This document shows positions 8,507-18,376 of a stretch of 64,000 nucleotides of DNA, piece after piece. Source of the DNA: Enterovibrio norvegicus FF-33 (GTDB taxonomy: Bacteria; Pseudomonadota; Gammaproteobacteria; Enterobacterales; Vibrionaceae). The stretch covers positions 1,742,453 through 1,806,452 of the forward strand of contig NZ_AJYD02000038.1 of NCBI RefSeq assembly GCF_000286835.2. The letters run 5' to 3'. The notes below the pieces were generated by a model. The model did not search any database and was not told the DNA's origin. It saw only the letters and a list, made by a program, of their open reading frames with translations. The translations under genes were made by a program, and so were the position numbers. Within the stretch, counting starts at the first letter, position 1. Every line of letters begins with the position of its first letter.

Positions 8507-8998
8507 TTACTTGCTGACGAAATCGCGAATATAATCCATTTGAACTTGCTTGGTGAACGCTCCAGGGCGGAGGGCTTGTACTTCGCGAATAATGTCATCC
8601 AGCTCCCAGCCACGCTCTAGCAGCAAGTGCGCAGCCATTAAACCCGTGCGACCTGACCCGCCCATGCAATGTAGCGCCACTTTTTCACCATTGCCGATGG
8701 CCTGATGCAAGCGAGGTTGGCACTGCTGCCAGCTTTGCACAAACACGGCTTCCGGCACTTCATCGTCTTCAATCGGCGCATGGAACCAAGCGATACCGAC
8801 TTGCTCCGCGCAGTCACTCAATTCGGTCACACCTTTTTTCGCCATTTCGGCGTGGTTAATCGCCGTCACTATTACGGTCACGCCTTGTGCTTTAAGTTGC
8901 TCTAAGCTTTCCTTTAGTGGCGTGCCTTTGGTGCCAGGGCAAGGCGTTAAGATCAATGCGCCCGTTTCTACAGGCAGTTCCCATATTGGATGTGTCAT
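8507..8998 (-). CDS. Cysteine-based protein phosphatase (dual-specificity/tyrosine type)
   Basis: This 163-residue cytoplasmic protein has the CX5R signature HCMGGSGRTG, with nucleophile Cys111 and Arg117. The candidate general-acid loop IEDDEVP contains Asp78/Asp79. The size and the N-terminal TPCPGTKGT stretch fit the CDKN3-like branch of dual-specificity phosphatases found in many gamma-proteobacteria. Substrates are unknown; phosphotyrosine proteins or small phosphorylated molecules are possible. It stands alone: a terminator follows it at 8457-8488, and the divergent helicase gene begins 197 bases upstream. Nothing in the sequence links it to the eCIS operon apart from proximity. Confidence 0.88.
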   Translation of the reverse strand: MTHPIWELPVETGALILTPCPGTKGTPLKESLEQLKAQGVTVIVTAINHAEMAKKGVTELSDCAEQVGIAWFHAPIEDDEVPEAVFVQSWQQCQPRLHQAIGNGEKVALHCMGGSGRTGLMAAHLLLERGWELDDIIREVQALRPGAFTKQVQMDYIRDFVSK

Positions 8999-9195
8999 TT
9001 ATTTCCCTTTGATCCTTTCATCTTGCTGATTTTGGTTGCGATGCTATTTTGCCGATAAAGTATTGCAAATTAAATAGCGATAGTCGTTGATGATAACGAT
9101 CAAAAGCCTCAGAATAGCGCCCCTTTCCCTACTGACTTGGCGAATGTGCCATCAGCCGTCCATTTTGGGACGTAATCTTATTGAGAATTATAAAT

Positions 9196-10698
9196 ATGGG
9201 TTTTACCTCGTTAGGTCTTTCTGCACCAATCCTTAAAGCGATACAAGAGAAGGGTTACACGACGCCTTCTCCAATTCAGGCACAGGCTATCCCTGCTGTT
9301 CTGGAAGGCAAGGATGTCATGGCTGCAGCACAAACCGGTACAGGTAAAACCGCTGGATTTGTCCTGCCAATCCTTGAAAAATTGAGCCAAGGTGAACGCG
9401 CTAAACCAAATCACACTCGCGTTCTTATCCTGACGCCAACGCGCGAACTTGCCGCGCAGATCCATGAAAACGCCGTGGTTTACAGCAAGCACTTGCGCCT
9501 TCGTTCAACGGTTGTTTTCGGTGGCGTTAAAATTAACCCACAAATGACAGCACTACGTAAAGGTACTGAGATTTTGGTGGCAACACCGGGTCGTCTTCTT
9601 GACCTGTACAGCCAAAATGCCGTGAAGTTCTCTCAGCTTGAAGTACTGGTTCTTGATGAAGCTGACCGTATGTTGGACATGGGTTTCTTCCGTGACATCA
9701 AAAAAATCCTAGATCTGCTGCCGAAAAATCGTCAGAACCTGCTGTTCTCAGCAACTTTTTCTGATGAAATTCGTCAGCTGGCAAAAGGTTTGGTCAACAA
9801 TCCTGTTGAAATTTCAGTAACGCCTGCCAACTCGACGGCGCGTACTGTTGAGCAGTGTATTTTCCCTGCCGACAAGAAAAAGAAATCAGCAATGCTGACT
9901 AAGCTAATCAAAGAAGGCAACTGGCGTCAGGTGTTGGTCTTCAGCCGCACAAAACACGGTGCAAACAAGCTTTCGCATTTCCTCAATGAAGAAGGCATTA
10001 CCGCTGCACCCATTCACGGTAACAAGAGCCAAGGCGCGCGTACTAAAGCACTGGCTGATTTTAAATCTGGCGAAGTGCGTGTGTTGGTTGCCACTGACAT
10101 TGCTGCTCGCGGCATCGATATTCCACAGTTACCACAAGTGGTTAACTTTGACTTGCCAAACGTTGCGGAAGATTACGTTCACCGTATCGGTCGTACTGGT
10201 CGTGCTGGCGAAGTGGGTAAAGCCATCTCGTTGGTTTGTGCTGACGAAGCGGACGATCTGTTCGGCATCGAGCGTCTGATTCAACAATTGCTGCCACGCC
10301 AAGAACTGCAGGGCTTTAAGCCAAGCATTCCAGTGCCAGAATCTAAACTGGACTCTCGTCCAATCCGCGCCAAGAAACCGAAGAAGCCAAGTGCACCAAC
10401 AGGTGGACGCCGCTCTTCTAGCTATAAAGGCAATGGTGACAAGGCCGTATTTGAAAATCGCAAGCCACGCCAAGGCGGACAGCAAGGTCAAAAAGCGGAA
10501 GGCACTGGCGAAGGCCAAGCACGTCGTGAAGGCGCTGACCGTAACAGCAACAGCCGCAATGGCAACAATGCAGGCCAAACGCAATCACGTGGTAAGCCAC
10601 AAGGTAACAATGGTCAACGCCCACAAGGCAACAACGCAGGCAAACCCGGCGCTAACCGTCGTCGTACGCCGTCAAAAAGCGCCGCAAACGCGAGCTAA
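9196..10698 (+). CDS. rhlE: DEAD-box ATP-dependent RNA helicase RhlE
   Basis: This 500-residue DEAD-box helicase has Walker A AQTGTGKT at residues 45-52, PTRELA, the DEAD motif at 154-157, SAT in the [11 protein letters not shown] segment, and [10 protein letters not shown] from residue 329. The tail from about residue 385 is basic and low-complexity (Lys, Arg, Gly, Asn, Gln), as expected for an RNA-binding extension. The opening [16 protein letters not shown] is typical of RhlE rather than SrmB, DeaD or RhlB. An upstream in-frame TTG exists at 9181, but the ATG at 9196 fits the family start. RhlE proteins unwind RNA in ribosome maturation and RNA turnover, often with a role in the cold. A strong terminator follows. 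Confidence 0.93.
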   Translation: MGFTSLGLSAPILKAIQEKGYTTPSPIQAQAIPAVLEGKDVMAAAQTGTGKTAGFVLPILEKLSQGERAKPNHTRVLILTPTRELAAQIHENAVVYSKHLRLRSTVVFGGVKINPQMTALRKGTEILVATPGRLLDLYSQNAVKFSQLEVLVLDEADRMLDMGFFRDIKKILDLLPKNRQNLLFSATFSDEIRQLAKGLVNNPVEISVTPANSTARTVEQCIFPADKKKKSAMLTKLIKEGNWRQVLVFSRTKHGANKLSHFLNEEGITAAPIHGNKSQGARTKALADFKSGEVRVLVATDIAARGIDIPQLPQVVNFDLPNVAEDYVHRIGRTGRAGEVGKAISLVCADEADDLFGIERLIQQLLPRQELQGFKPSIPVPESKLDSRPIRAKKPKKPSAPTGGRRSSSYKGNGDKAVFENRKPRQGGQQGQKAEGTGEGQARREGADRNSNSRNGNNAGQTQSRGKPQGNNGQRPQGNNAGKPGANRRRTPSKSAANAS

Positions 10699-10727
10699 TT
10701 TAGCCTGAAAGCAACGCACAAAACAGA

Positions 10728-10757
10728 AAGCCAGATCGTTTGATCTGGCTTTTTTTA
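10728..10757 (+). terminator. Rho-independent terminator after rhlE
   Basis: Perfect hairpin AGCCAGATC-GTTT-GATCTGGCT at 10732-10753 followed by a run of seven T on the plus strand. It lies 34 bases after the rhlE stop. Confidence 0.93.
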
Positions 10758-11059
10758 TTCGGTTTATCACCGGTTTCAGCGCAACAAAAGACCTTATTTT
10801 ACTCGCATCTTGTATCAGTAGTTTCACCTTGCCCCACTACGCACTCATATCAACGCCTCCCACTAAAACTGCAATAATCTCATTATCTTACGGTCTAAAA
10901 ACGCTCACTTTGTGCACATAGACAACACTCGTTCAGGTTTTTGCATATAAAACTCGTCTTTACCTTAATTTTGCAGTAAAACGTGCCGCTTTTTCATTAA
11001 GTACCTCATAGAAAAGCCCCCTCCATTTATCTGCCGTTAAGTGGCACATTGGAACAATA
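10758..11059 (+). promoter_or_regulatory. Upstream region of the AcfD-like gene
   Basis: No gene is visible in the 302 bases between the rhlE terminator and the AcfD-like start. The DNA is AT-rich, with an extended TTTGCATATAAAA stretch at about 10939-10952 that could hold a -10 element. The ribosome-binding site before ATG 11060 is weak (GGAACA). No known regulator motif is evident. Confidence 0.35.
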
Positions 11060-14000
11060 ATGCATAATAAAAAACGACTTTCCATGCTCATCATTGCACT
11101 CCTTGCAGGGTGTAACAGCGAATCATCTATTCCCCTTCAGCCTGATGTTGACGTTGAAACACCAGCCCCAGTTCTTCCTGAAGAAGGAACTGATGGCTCT
11201 CCCGATATGGGTATGCCGGACCCAATAATTGCTGGCGAATTCTCCCTAGATGGCACCAAGGTATTTGGCGCTTCGGTCACCTGTAACGGTGAACAGGCGA
11301 ATGCGTTTGAGTTCTCTCAAAACGATGCGGTTGTTTGTGAATACAACGGCACAGTACTGGCCTCTTTCAGTCATATCTTTGACGAACAACCATCGGGAAC
11401 CCGCGAGGCCATTGTTCGTCATCGTCTTTCACTGAAAAGTGCGAATGAATTTGCCAATAGCCCAGACAAATTGCGTAATGCACAAGCATTGATCACTTCT
11501 GTTGCACCAATTCATGGCAATCAAATTGATTTCCCTTCGATGACAACTCAAGATGAACTCGCGTTTTCTTCGACTTACAACAATGACCTGTCTTTAGCAC
11601 CCGTAGATTTCGACAAATTGCTGGAAGAAGAGCCAGCTGAAGAGAACCTTGCTGACAAACTGCCTAGCACCCACGTGCCAGATGTTGAACCCGAAGTGTC
11701 AGAAGGCACATCGACAAATCTAAATGGGAGTTTCGTTTCCGCTAACGCCGAAGAGTCCTATCAGTACAAACCAACAGAAACGATTCTGTCTAAAGCGATC
11801 ATCACTGATTCGCATGGCAAGCCCGTTCAAGGTTTGTCTTACTTCAGCCGATCTTCTCGTGGAAAAACTAACGCGTCAGGTGAGTTTGAATTTGTGTGGG
11901 GCGAAACCCTCTCGTTCGGTATCGATACCTTTGAACTAGGCGGCCTTCGCGCTAACCAAACTAGGTTTACGCTGGCTGATTTAGGCGTTGAGCAACGTGG
12001 GCGCAATGCTGAAGCACTGGTTCATCGCTATGCGACTAAGCAGGGGGAAACACTCTCAATCAATGACACCGTTGAACGTGTATTCGCGCAATACCCTAAC
12101 GTGATCAACGAAGCGATCTCGCTGTCTCTTAACGACAAAGACACCGAGCTTGAAGTGGGTGGTGGTCAAACCCAAACCGTCCCTGCCGAGTTTGAACATC
12201 AGTTTGAACGTGGGATTGCAAAACAAATCGATGACGCCATTTGCGGGGCAACCTGTCATTCTTCAGCATTTCGTTTTGACGCTCAACCGGACGTTCGTGT
12301 TGCTACCGACGAGTTGCAAAACATTCAAGAAGACATCAACAAGCTTTGGGGCATCAACGATGCCGTCACCCAAGGTTGGAAGCCTGTCGATAAATTCCAT
12401 GTTTTCGCCGATGCAACTTGGTTTTATGGCAGCGTAGGCACCGCGCGTGGACAAGCGGCGGTGAATATTTCGAACCGCGCATTCCCTGTCATGATGGCGC
12501 GTAACGACAATAACTATTGGATTGAATTCGGTCAGCCTAAAGCCTACGACGAGCGTGACTTAGCGTACATCACCGAATCCCCTAAGGTGAAACCTGATTT
12601 AGCGGGTGCTAACACTGCCACCTATGGCCTGCCATTTGTCAGCATCGGTGAATTAGGTAAAGGCAAAATCATGGTGATGGGTAACGCCCGTTACAACTCG
12701 ATCTTAGTGTGTCCAGACGGGTACTCTTGGGGCGGTAATCGTCAATGTGCCAATGGACAAGATGGCGATGACATGAAGCATTTCTTCAGCAATGTCATCC
12801 GCTATCTGACAAACCGCAACGCTGATGAGCAGATCAAAGTCGGCACCAACATTCCGCATGTGTATTTCACTCGCGCAGGCATTACCCTGGGTCATCAAGC
12901 CGACTACGTGATTGCTGATGATTTCAATGTGACCACCGAGCAAACCCAGTCATTTGATGGCATTGACCCTTTAGATACGCCGCTACTGATCATTAACGGA
13001 TTCGATTACAACGGTCCAACGGGTGATTCCTATCTTCCTCCCCACACCGCCAATACCCACAGTCCTAAATTGAGCCAAGATGACACCACGGCACTGATGG
13101 AATACGTGTCTAAGGGCGGCAGCATTCTCGTCATGGAAACCTTGCGAGCGACCAATGACGCTGGCGAGTTAGGTCGCTTGCTGGATGCGGCAGGCATTGC
13201 ATTTGGCATGGGTGAATCTGTTGTGCCAAACGGCAACGGCCCGAATGATGGTTATGCTGATCGCGTGCGCTCACACCGTGAATATGGCCTTTACATCATT
13301 GAACGTTACGCGGCTATTGATGGTGAAAACGGCGAGCAACCAAAACTGCCTTACAACATTGACCAAAATGGCAATGTGACTTGGGATTTTATCGAAAGCG
13401 ATAAACCTGATGATAAGCCCAATCTGGAAACTGCTTATTACGTAGAGAAAGGCGAAGACGGTAAAGACGTCGCTCATAGAGCGTTTATTCGCGAAGAAGA
13501 CCATTTCGTACGTGATGACAACGGTCATATTGACGTATCACATGGCGAGCCAGTTATTGATACCAAGTCACTGCGTAAAGCCATCAATGATTTACTGAGT
13601 AAATTTTCCGTCGATGGTCAGCGTACCTACCAAGCATGTACCGACTCTAGCTACCACTATGAAATCAACTGTCTTGAGTATCGTCCTGGAAATAACGTTC
13701 CGCTGACTGGCGGCATGTCTCGCCCAATCTATACCAAATTGGATTTGGGAGACAAAGAAGCACGCGCCATGATCAAAGCGGCGGACTTGGGCACCAACAT
13801 TGAGCTTCTGTACCAACACGAGCGCTATTTCCGCACCAGTGGTCAACAAGGGGAACGTTTAAGCAGCGTCGATTTGAATCGACTCTACACCAACATGTCT
13901 GTTTGGCTGTGGAACGATCTGGATTATCGCTATGAAGCGAATCTCGTTGACGAATTGGGCTTCGAAAAATTCACCCAATTCCTAAACTGCTATTCAAAAG

Positions 14001-15601
14001 ACACTGGAGCCGAGGGTACGCGTTGCCCAGAAGAGCTTGGCAACCAACTGGTTAACATGGCGATGATCTATGGCGCAGATGGCGGTGAATATGCAGGGCT
14101 AATGAACCCAAGTTACCCGCTCAACTACATGGAAAAACCTCTTACGCGTTTGATGCTGGGGCGTTCTTTCTGGGACTACGACGTGAAAGTGGATATCAGC
14201 CAGTTCCCGGGTGAGCCAGACGGAGACAATACGGGCAAAGACCTGACCTTTGATATGAGTGGAAATACCGTTGCTTACTACGCGGGCAACCGACAAGCCA
14301 CTGGGCAATGGGCCGTTGCACATAAAAAAGTGACAGTCAGCGTATCCGGGAATACGTCTCCTGTTACTTTCACCATCGGTCTGCATGACGATTTGACCGG
14401 GCGCGAGAAACACGAGCTTGCACTGAAACGTCCACCCCGCATGCAACAAAGCTACTCATTGATGAGCAGCGGTGAATTTACTGTGCCTTACGGCGGTTTG
14501 ATTTACGTGCAAGGTGGCAACAGTAGTGCCGTTGATATCACGTTCAACGGCACGGTCGCCGCACCTTTGTTTGACGGCAATAAGGGTGAGTGGGTGAATC
14601 CACAGCACTCCCCTGCTCCAATGGGAGATGTGGTGTCCAACAGCTTCATCTACACCGCACCCAAAGCTAACATGGTCGCAGCAAACATTGAGGGAGGAAT
14701 TGCTCAGTTTTCAGCAGACCTTGATACCTTCGCAAAAGATCTCAATGACTTTTATGCGAGAGACGAAGGCATTAACGGACAACACAACCGTGCAGCGACC
14801 CACTCAGACACATCAAACAATCGCCATGCGTTTGTTAACGATGTTGCCATCAGTATTGGTGCCGCTCACTCGGGTTATCCGGTGATGAACAGCAGCTTTA
14901 ATGCCGACAGCGAAAGTATACCGACAACGCCTCTGAACGATTGGTTAATTTGGCATGAAGTCGGCCACAACGCCGCTGAAGCCCCACTGACAGTGGAAGG
15001 CGCAACGGAAGTGGCCAACAACGCACTGGGTTTGTACATGCAGCAAAAGTACCTTGGAACCATGTCGCGTGTTGAGCGAGATATTCGCATCGCGCCAGAT
15101 TTTATTGCTGCGGAAAACGGTCACGCTTGGGGCGCAGGCGGTGCAGGCGAGCGCCTATTGATGTTTGCACAACTGAAAGAATGGGCAGACACAGAGCTGG
15201 ACATCACCCAATGGTACGAAGGCGAACTGCCAGATTTCTACAATCAAGAACTTGGCATGAATGGCTTTAACCTTTACAAATTAATGCATCGCCTCACACG
15301 TAACCAATCTGAAAATGGGATGCGTTTAGTCGGTGAGAACCAATGTTACCAATCAAACTTAGGTAAGAGTGACGCTTTGCTGCTGTGTGCATCTTATGCC
15401 GCTCAAACTGATTTAACCGCCTTCTTTGAAGCGTGGAACCCAGGTGTCGTGGCGAGTATTTTGCCTGGCGTTTCCAAACCGCAATACGCAGGAGGGGTTA
15501 CTGATCAAGGTCTTGCTACAGTTCGTGCGTTAAAGCTTCCGCTTCCTACACGCAATCCACTTGCGATTGATTCGGTGACGGTGGGAGTGCCAGCGCTGTA
15601 A
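11060..15601 (+). CDS. acfD: AcfD/SslE-type M60 metallopeptidase lipoprotein
   Basis: This 1513-residue lipoprotein has signal peptide and lipobox LLAGC at residues 14-18, followed by an acidic Pro/Glu-rich linker. The C-terminal peptidase M60-like domain carries HEVGH at residues 1299-1303 and Glu1317, giving the HExxH-x(8-28)-E zinc motif. Family members include V. cholerae AcfD and E. coli SslE/YghJ, which are surface-exposed mucin-degrading proteases. Cysteines recur in pairs (for example CGATC near 394-398 and CPDGYSWGGNRQC near 550-562), consistent with a disulfide-stabilised secreted protein. Relatives are exported by a type II secretion system, and none is encoded nearby. The gene stands alone, with a bidirectional terminator after it. 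The symbol reflects family membership. Confidence 0.9.
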   Translation: MHNKKRLSMLIIALLAGCNSESSIPLQPDVDVETPAPVLPEEGTDGSPDMGMPDPIIAGEFSLDGTKVFGASVTCNGEQANAFEFSQNDAVVCEYNGTVLASFSHIFDEQPSGTREAIVRHRLSLKSANEFANSPDKLRNAQALITSVAPIHGNQIDFPSMTTQDELAFSSTYNNDLSLAPVDFDKLLEEEPAEENLADKLPSTHVPDVEPEVSEGTSTNLNGSFVSANAEESYQYKPTETILSKAIITDSHGKPVQGLSYFSRSSRGKTNASGEFEFVWGETLSFGIDTFELGGLRANQTRFTLADLGVEQRGRNAEALVHRYATKQGETLSINDTVERVFAQYPNVINEAISLSLNDKDTELEVGGGQTQTVPAEFEHQFERGIAKQIDDAICGATCHSSAFRFDAQPDVRVATDELQNIQEDINKLWGINDAVTQGWKPVDKFHVFADATWFYGSVGTARGQAAVNISNRAFPVMMARNDNNYWIEFGQPKAYDERDLAYITESPKVKPDLAGANTATYGLPFVSIGELGKGKIMVMGNARYNSILVCPDGYSWGGNRQCANGQDGDDMKHFFSNVIRYLTNRNADEQIKVGTNIPHVYFTRAGITLGHQADYVIADDFNVTTEQTQSFDGIDPLDTPLLIINGFDYNGPTGDSYLPPHTANTHSPKLSQDDTTALMEYVSKGGSILVMETLRATNDAGELGRLLDAAGIAFGMGESVVPNGNGPNDGYADRVRSHREYGLYIIERYAAIDGENGEQPKLPYNIDQNGNVTWDFIESDKPDDKPNLETAYYVEKGEDGKDVAHRAFIREEDHFVRDDNGHIDVSHGEPVIDTKSLRKAINDLLSKFSVDGQRTYQACTDSSYHYEINCLEYRPGNNVPLTGGMSRPIYTKLDLGDKEARAMIKAADLGTNIELLYQHERYFRTSGQQGERLSSVDLNRLYTNMSVWLWNDLDYRYEANLVDELGFEKFTQFLNCYSKDTGAEGTRCPEELGNQLVNMAMIYGADGGEYAGLMNPSYPLNYMEKPLTRLMLGRSFWDYDVKVDISQFPGEPDGDNTGKDLTFDMSGNTVAYYAGNRQATGQWAVAHKKVTVSVSGNTSPVTFTIGLHDDLTGREKHELALKRPPRMQQSYSLMSSGEFTVPYGGLIYVQGGNSSAVDITFNGTVAAPLFDGNKGEWVNPQHSPAPMGDVVSNSFIYTAPKANMVAANIEGGIAQFSADLDTFAKDLNDFYARDEGINGQHNRAATHSDTSNNRHAFVNDVAISIGAAHSGYPVMNSSFNADSESIPTTPLNDWLIWHEVGHNAAEAPLTVEGATEVANNALGLYMQQKYLGTMSRVERDIRIAPDFIAAENGHAWGAGGAGERLLMFAQLKEWADTELDITQWYEGELPDFYNQELGMNGFNLYKLMHRLTRNQSENGMRLVGENQCYQSNLGKSDALLLCASYAAQTDLTAFFEAWNPGVVASILPGVSKPQYAGGVTDQGLATVRALKLPLPTRNPLAIDSVTVGVPAL

Positions 15602-15615
15602 TCATTGAAAACAAA

Positions 15616-15650
15616 TAAAAGAAGGGAGCCATTTGGCTCCCTTCTTCGTG
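15616..15650. terminator. Bidirectional terminator between acfD-like gene and the convergent operon
   Basis: Perfect hairpin AAGAAGGGAGCC-ATTT-GGCTCCCTTCTT at 15620-15647. It is T-rich on the minus strand (TTCTTTTATTTG) and shorter in T on the plus strand. It sits between two convergent genes. Confidence 0.85.
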
Positions 15651-15670
15651 TGGCTCACAATGGACTTGGC

Positions 15671-16462
15671 CTATTGCTTTGTAATGAGTCTGTATTCCGT
15701 CAACGTCAGAATCGCACTTTCAAGCACTTCTAAGCCTTGGTTGCTGTAACCATAAAAGTTTGGCGTTACCGCGTCTCTCAGGCTTACCACCATTTCGGTA
15801 ATATCATCACCTAACATCAAGCCATCCGATAACTCTGACAACAGACGTTGCTTCTGTTCGTCTAACGGCTCAAGAAACTCGCTGTACCCAGCGACAGAGC
15901 TATAAAGATTACTGAACGTTCCCGTCGTGTTCTCTTCAATGTAGTAGCTCACTGAACGAGAGAAGTTAACACGAATATCGCTCACGCTTTCATTGGAAGA
16001 AAATGCGGTTTCTAACAGTTCCTCACCACCCGCATGCTCCGCGCTATTCGGTGTATAACCTTCTTTCGGAAAAACAAGGAAAGCCGTAATTGCGCCATCA
16101 CGCGTCACGGCAGAAAGCACAAAACGCTTGTCGTTATAATATTTGATGAAATCGCCAGACATCGATTTCTTAATGTAAACAGGCGCGCCAAAGGTTTCCT
16201 CAAGCACATCTTCAGACGCGCGAATATATACACGTTCCAGATTATTGTGCGAAGGAATATCCGTAAACTGAGAAAGCGTAATGTTATACACCTTATCAAT
16301 TGCATCCATGGTGTCGTTAAGCCCACCTAAGGCAATGGCTACAATGGAGACAAATGTGATTGTCTTGGCCCATTTCTCTCGTACACGTTCCTTTAAGTTA
16401 CTACGCTGTATTTCTTCAAGTACCTGCGTTTCATTTAGCTCGTTGGCTTCAACCACCGACAT
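15671..16462 (-). CDS. Membrane-anchored protein of unknown function
   Basis: This 263-residue protein has a polar N-terminus of about 30 residues and one membrane segment at about residues 33-52 (TITFVSIVAIALGGL). The remaining roughly 210 residues should lie in the periplasm if the N-terminus is inside. The soluble part mixes strands and helices (VYIRASEDVLEETFG, YYNDKRFVLSAVTRDG, ITAFLVFPKEGYTPNS) and has no cysteine. I do not recognise the family. It is the last gene of a three-gene operon, starting 3 bases after the 53-codon microprotein, which itself follows the lytic transglycosylase by 15 bases. A role linked to cell-wall remodelling is possible from context only. Confidence 0.75.
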   Translation of the reverse strand: MSVVEANELNETQVLEEIQRSNLKERVREKWAKTITFVSIVAIALGGLNDTMDAIDKVYNITLSQFTDIPSHNNLERVYIRASEDVLEETFGAPVYIKKSMSGDFIKYYNDKRFVLSAVTRDGAITAFLVFPKEGYTPNSAEHAGGEELLETAFSSNESVSDIRVNFSRSVSYYIEENTTGTFSNLYSSVAGYSEFLEPLDEQKQRLLSELSDGLMLGDDITEMVVSLRDAVTPNFYGYSNQGLEVLESAILTLTEYRLITKQ

Positions 16463-16465
16463 GCA

Positions 16466-16627
16466 TTACCCCTTCAAATCTTCCAGTTTTTCTATTGCGG
16501 TTTCAATAACGTGTTCGATGAACGCTTCGATTTCATCTTGACTCACGTACTGCTTGATATCATCAGCAAAACGCACACCGATAAATACGCCAATGCCCAT
16601 TAGTCCAAAGACAAAAATCCTAAACAT
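16466..16627 (-). CDS. 53-residue single-pass membrane microprotein
   Basis: ATG at 16627 is preceded by a GGAG ribosome-binding site and opens a 53-codon frame ending in TAA at 16466. Residues 1-19 are hydrophobic and glycine-containing (FVFGLMGIGVFIGVRF) and should form one membrane helix. Residues 20-53 form an acidic amphipathic helix (QDEIEAFIEHVIETAIEKL). It lies exactly between the lytic transglycosylase gene (gap 15 bases) and the 263-residue anchored protein (gap 3 bases), so the operon structure argues for real translation. Function is unknown. A small scaffold or regulator for the two neighbouring envelope proteins would be a reasonable guess. Confidence 0.7.
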   Translation of the reverse strand: MFRIFVFGLMGIGVFIGVRFADDIKQYVSQDEIEAFIEHVIETAIEKLEDLKG

Positions 16628-16642
16628 GCTTGTTCTCCAAAG

Positions 16643-18298
16643 TTATTGATACATCGCGATTCGACCCTTTACCTTTCGCAGGTAATTTTTGGTTTCATCG
16701 TAAGGTAGATTTTCAAGCAGGTGGTTATACACTTCGTCCGGCGTCATGCTGTTGATCACCACTGCGGCTTTACGAATGTTGGTCGACCTGTCTTTATTGA
16801 ACGCTTTTGCAACGTTGCCAGCACCGGTGTTGTAAGCCGCAATCACACAATAAAGGCGAGCTTCTTCGTTGGTAACGAACTTCAGATAGCGCTTATCCAA
16901 GATATTGAGATAGGCAGTGCCCGTCTCAACGTTAATAGGCGGAACGTAGAGGTCTGCTGCCGACATTGGAGAATCGATCTTACGGAACAATTTGTTCACG
17001 TCGTGACCCGCACTGTTCGGCACAACTTGCATCAAGCCAAAAGCAGGAACATGTGATTTCGCATCAGGGCGGAAAGAAGATTCACTGTGCATAATTGCCA
17101 TGACAAGCGCAGCATCAATTTCCCAACGCTCGCTTTCTTTTTCAACCAATGGTTGAAAGGTAGATGCGCGTTTTTTTAGTGAGTTTTCTGGTAATTTTAC
17201 TTTGTAACTCACCACTTTCTTGTCGGCCTTAACGCTTGAAGTTTGCACTTGCGCGACTTTGGTTTCTGCAGGTTTAACCTTGGTAGCCACTGAAGGCTGC
17301 GTCAGTTGACCTGCCGTCACAGCAACCGCTGGCACCTTAGATATTACGTCCAGTTTCGAAGATTCACCCTTGGCTAATTCGCCTATCAGGGTAACTATTT
17401 CTTCGGGCTTCACCGTTACCGCCGGCTTCGGCTCAATCTTTGCGATCTCTTCTTTCGATGAAATTTCAGCGGGTGACGTTGCAGCTACTGTTTCAACATG
17501 TTCAGTAGGTTTAATGTTGACCTTCGGTGAACTGACAACGTTTTCGGCAACAGCGATTTTTGCAACTTTGACAGATTTCGCCTCAACAGTTTCAGGAATA
17601 CCCAGTTCTTTGCGTTTGGCTTTGAACTGTTCACTTATCGACGTAATTCGTGGTGCAGCAGTTTGTAGAAGGGCGATTTTTTTCTTATGTGCACGTTCAT
17701 AAATAAAGGATTCTGGAATCCCCGTATTTGAACGGATCAGTCGCTCTGCTTGAACGTCAAGTTCACGCATTTGCACCTGAATTTGATCGATAATGAACTG
17801 CTTTTCAATGCCTTCTTGCACTGACGAATAATCAACATAAGCGACGTCTTCACTCGCATTTTCAAGTGACAGTGTTTGGCCATCAACGTCCAATACCTCA
17901 AGCGCTTCTCGTGCCGATGATGCGTCTTGGTCTGCATCAACTAACACTGAAATGGTCGCCGTATTATCATCATAATCAACGACTTTTTTCACTGTGTTAC
18001 TGTCTGAATATTCAACCGATTTGGTTGAATCAGACACTTCACCATTACCCCATTGGTCAATCAGCAATTCACGTTCTTTGTCTAAATTCGAGGTGTATTC
18101 ATCTCGCCACGCTTCGTACTCAGACAAGTAGTTATCAAGCCATTGGTAAAACTCAGCGAATTTTTCTTGTTGAGGCTGATTCACCCGTTTTACTTCTCGA
18201 TCTAACTCAGCAAAAGAATCTGCAGTCGCCAATGGAGAGGCAGCATTCAATACGACAGCGATACACACTGCCAACGCCTTTATTCTATTCGTCGCCAT
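16643..18298 (-). CDS. MltC-like lytic murein transglycosylase (periplasmic)
   Basis: This 551-residue protein has a signal peptide (cleavage near ATA/DS, residues 26-28), an N-terminal MltC-type domain (about 28-220) with the WGNGEV and VDYDDNTATISV segments, a Lys/Val/Pro-rich linker (about 245-375), and a C-terminal SLT domain. The catalytic glutamate is Glu406 in MHSESSFRPDAKS; FGLMQVVP and AAYNTGAGNV are also present. MltC cleaves the MurNAc-GlcNAc bond of peptidoglycan. E. coli MltC is a 359-residue lipoprotein. This protein lacks a lipobox and is almost 200 residues longer because of the linker, so it is probably not the housekeeping MltC. It heads an operon with a microprotein and an anchored protein. 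Confidence 0.88.
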   Translation of the reverse strand: MATNRIKALAVCIAVVLNAASPLATADSFAELDREVKRVNQPQQEKFAEFYQWLDNYLSEYEAWRDEYTSNLDKERELLIDQWGNGEVSDSTKSVEYSDSNTVKKVVDYDDNTATISVLVDADQDASSAREALEVLDVDGQTLSLENASEDVAYVDYSSVQEGIEKQFIIDQIQVQMRELDVQAERLIRSNTGIPESFIYERAHKKKIALLQTAAPRITSISEQFKAKRKELGIPETVEAKSVKVAKIAVAENVVSSPKVNIKPTEHVETVAATSPAEISSKEEIAKIEPKPAVTVKPEEIVTLIGELAKGESSKLDVISKVPAVAVTAGQLTQPSVATKVKPAETKVAQVQTSSVKADKKVVSYKVKLPENSLKKRASTFQPLVEKESERWEIDAALVMAIMHSESSFRPDAKSHVPAFGLMQVVPNSAGHDVNKLFRKIDSPMSAADLYVPPINVETGTAYLNILDKRYLKFVTNEEARLYCVIAAYNTGAGNVAKAFNKDRSTNIRKAAVVINSMTPDEVYNHLLENLPYDETKNYLRKVKGRIAMYQ

Positions 18299-18315
18299 TT
18301 TCGGTACCTAGCACC

Positions 18316-18347
18316 ATAAAAAAGAGGTTACCTCGCGATAACCTCAT
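18316..18347 (-). terminator. Terminator of the lipoprotein operon
   Basis: Hairpin GAGGTTA-CCTCGCGA-TAACCTC at 18324-18345, followed on the minus strand by TTTTTTATGG. It separates the three lipoprotein genes from the transglycosylase operon, whose start lies only about 20 bases further on. The two operons therefore need separate promoters or readthrough. Confidence 0.82.
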
Positions 18348-18376
18348 AATATCGATTCTTTAATTGCACAAAGCGC

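Noticed and set aside
10418-10708. Frames inside the 3' tail of rhlE on both strands
   Set aside because: The basic low-complexity tail produces long open frames by composition; none has a family match.
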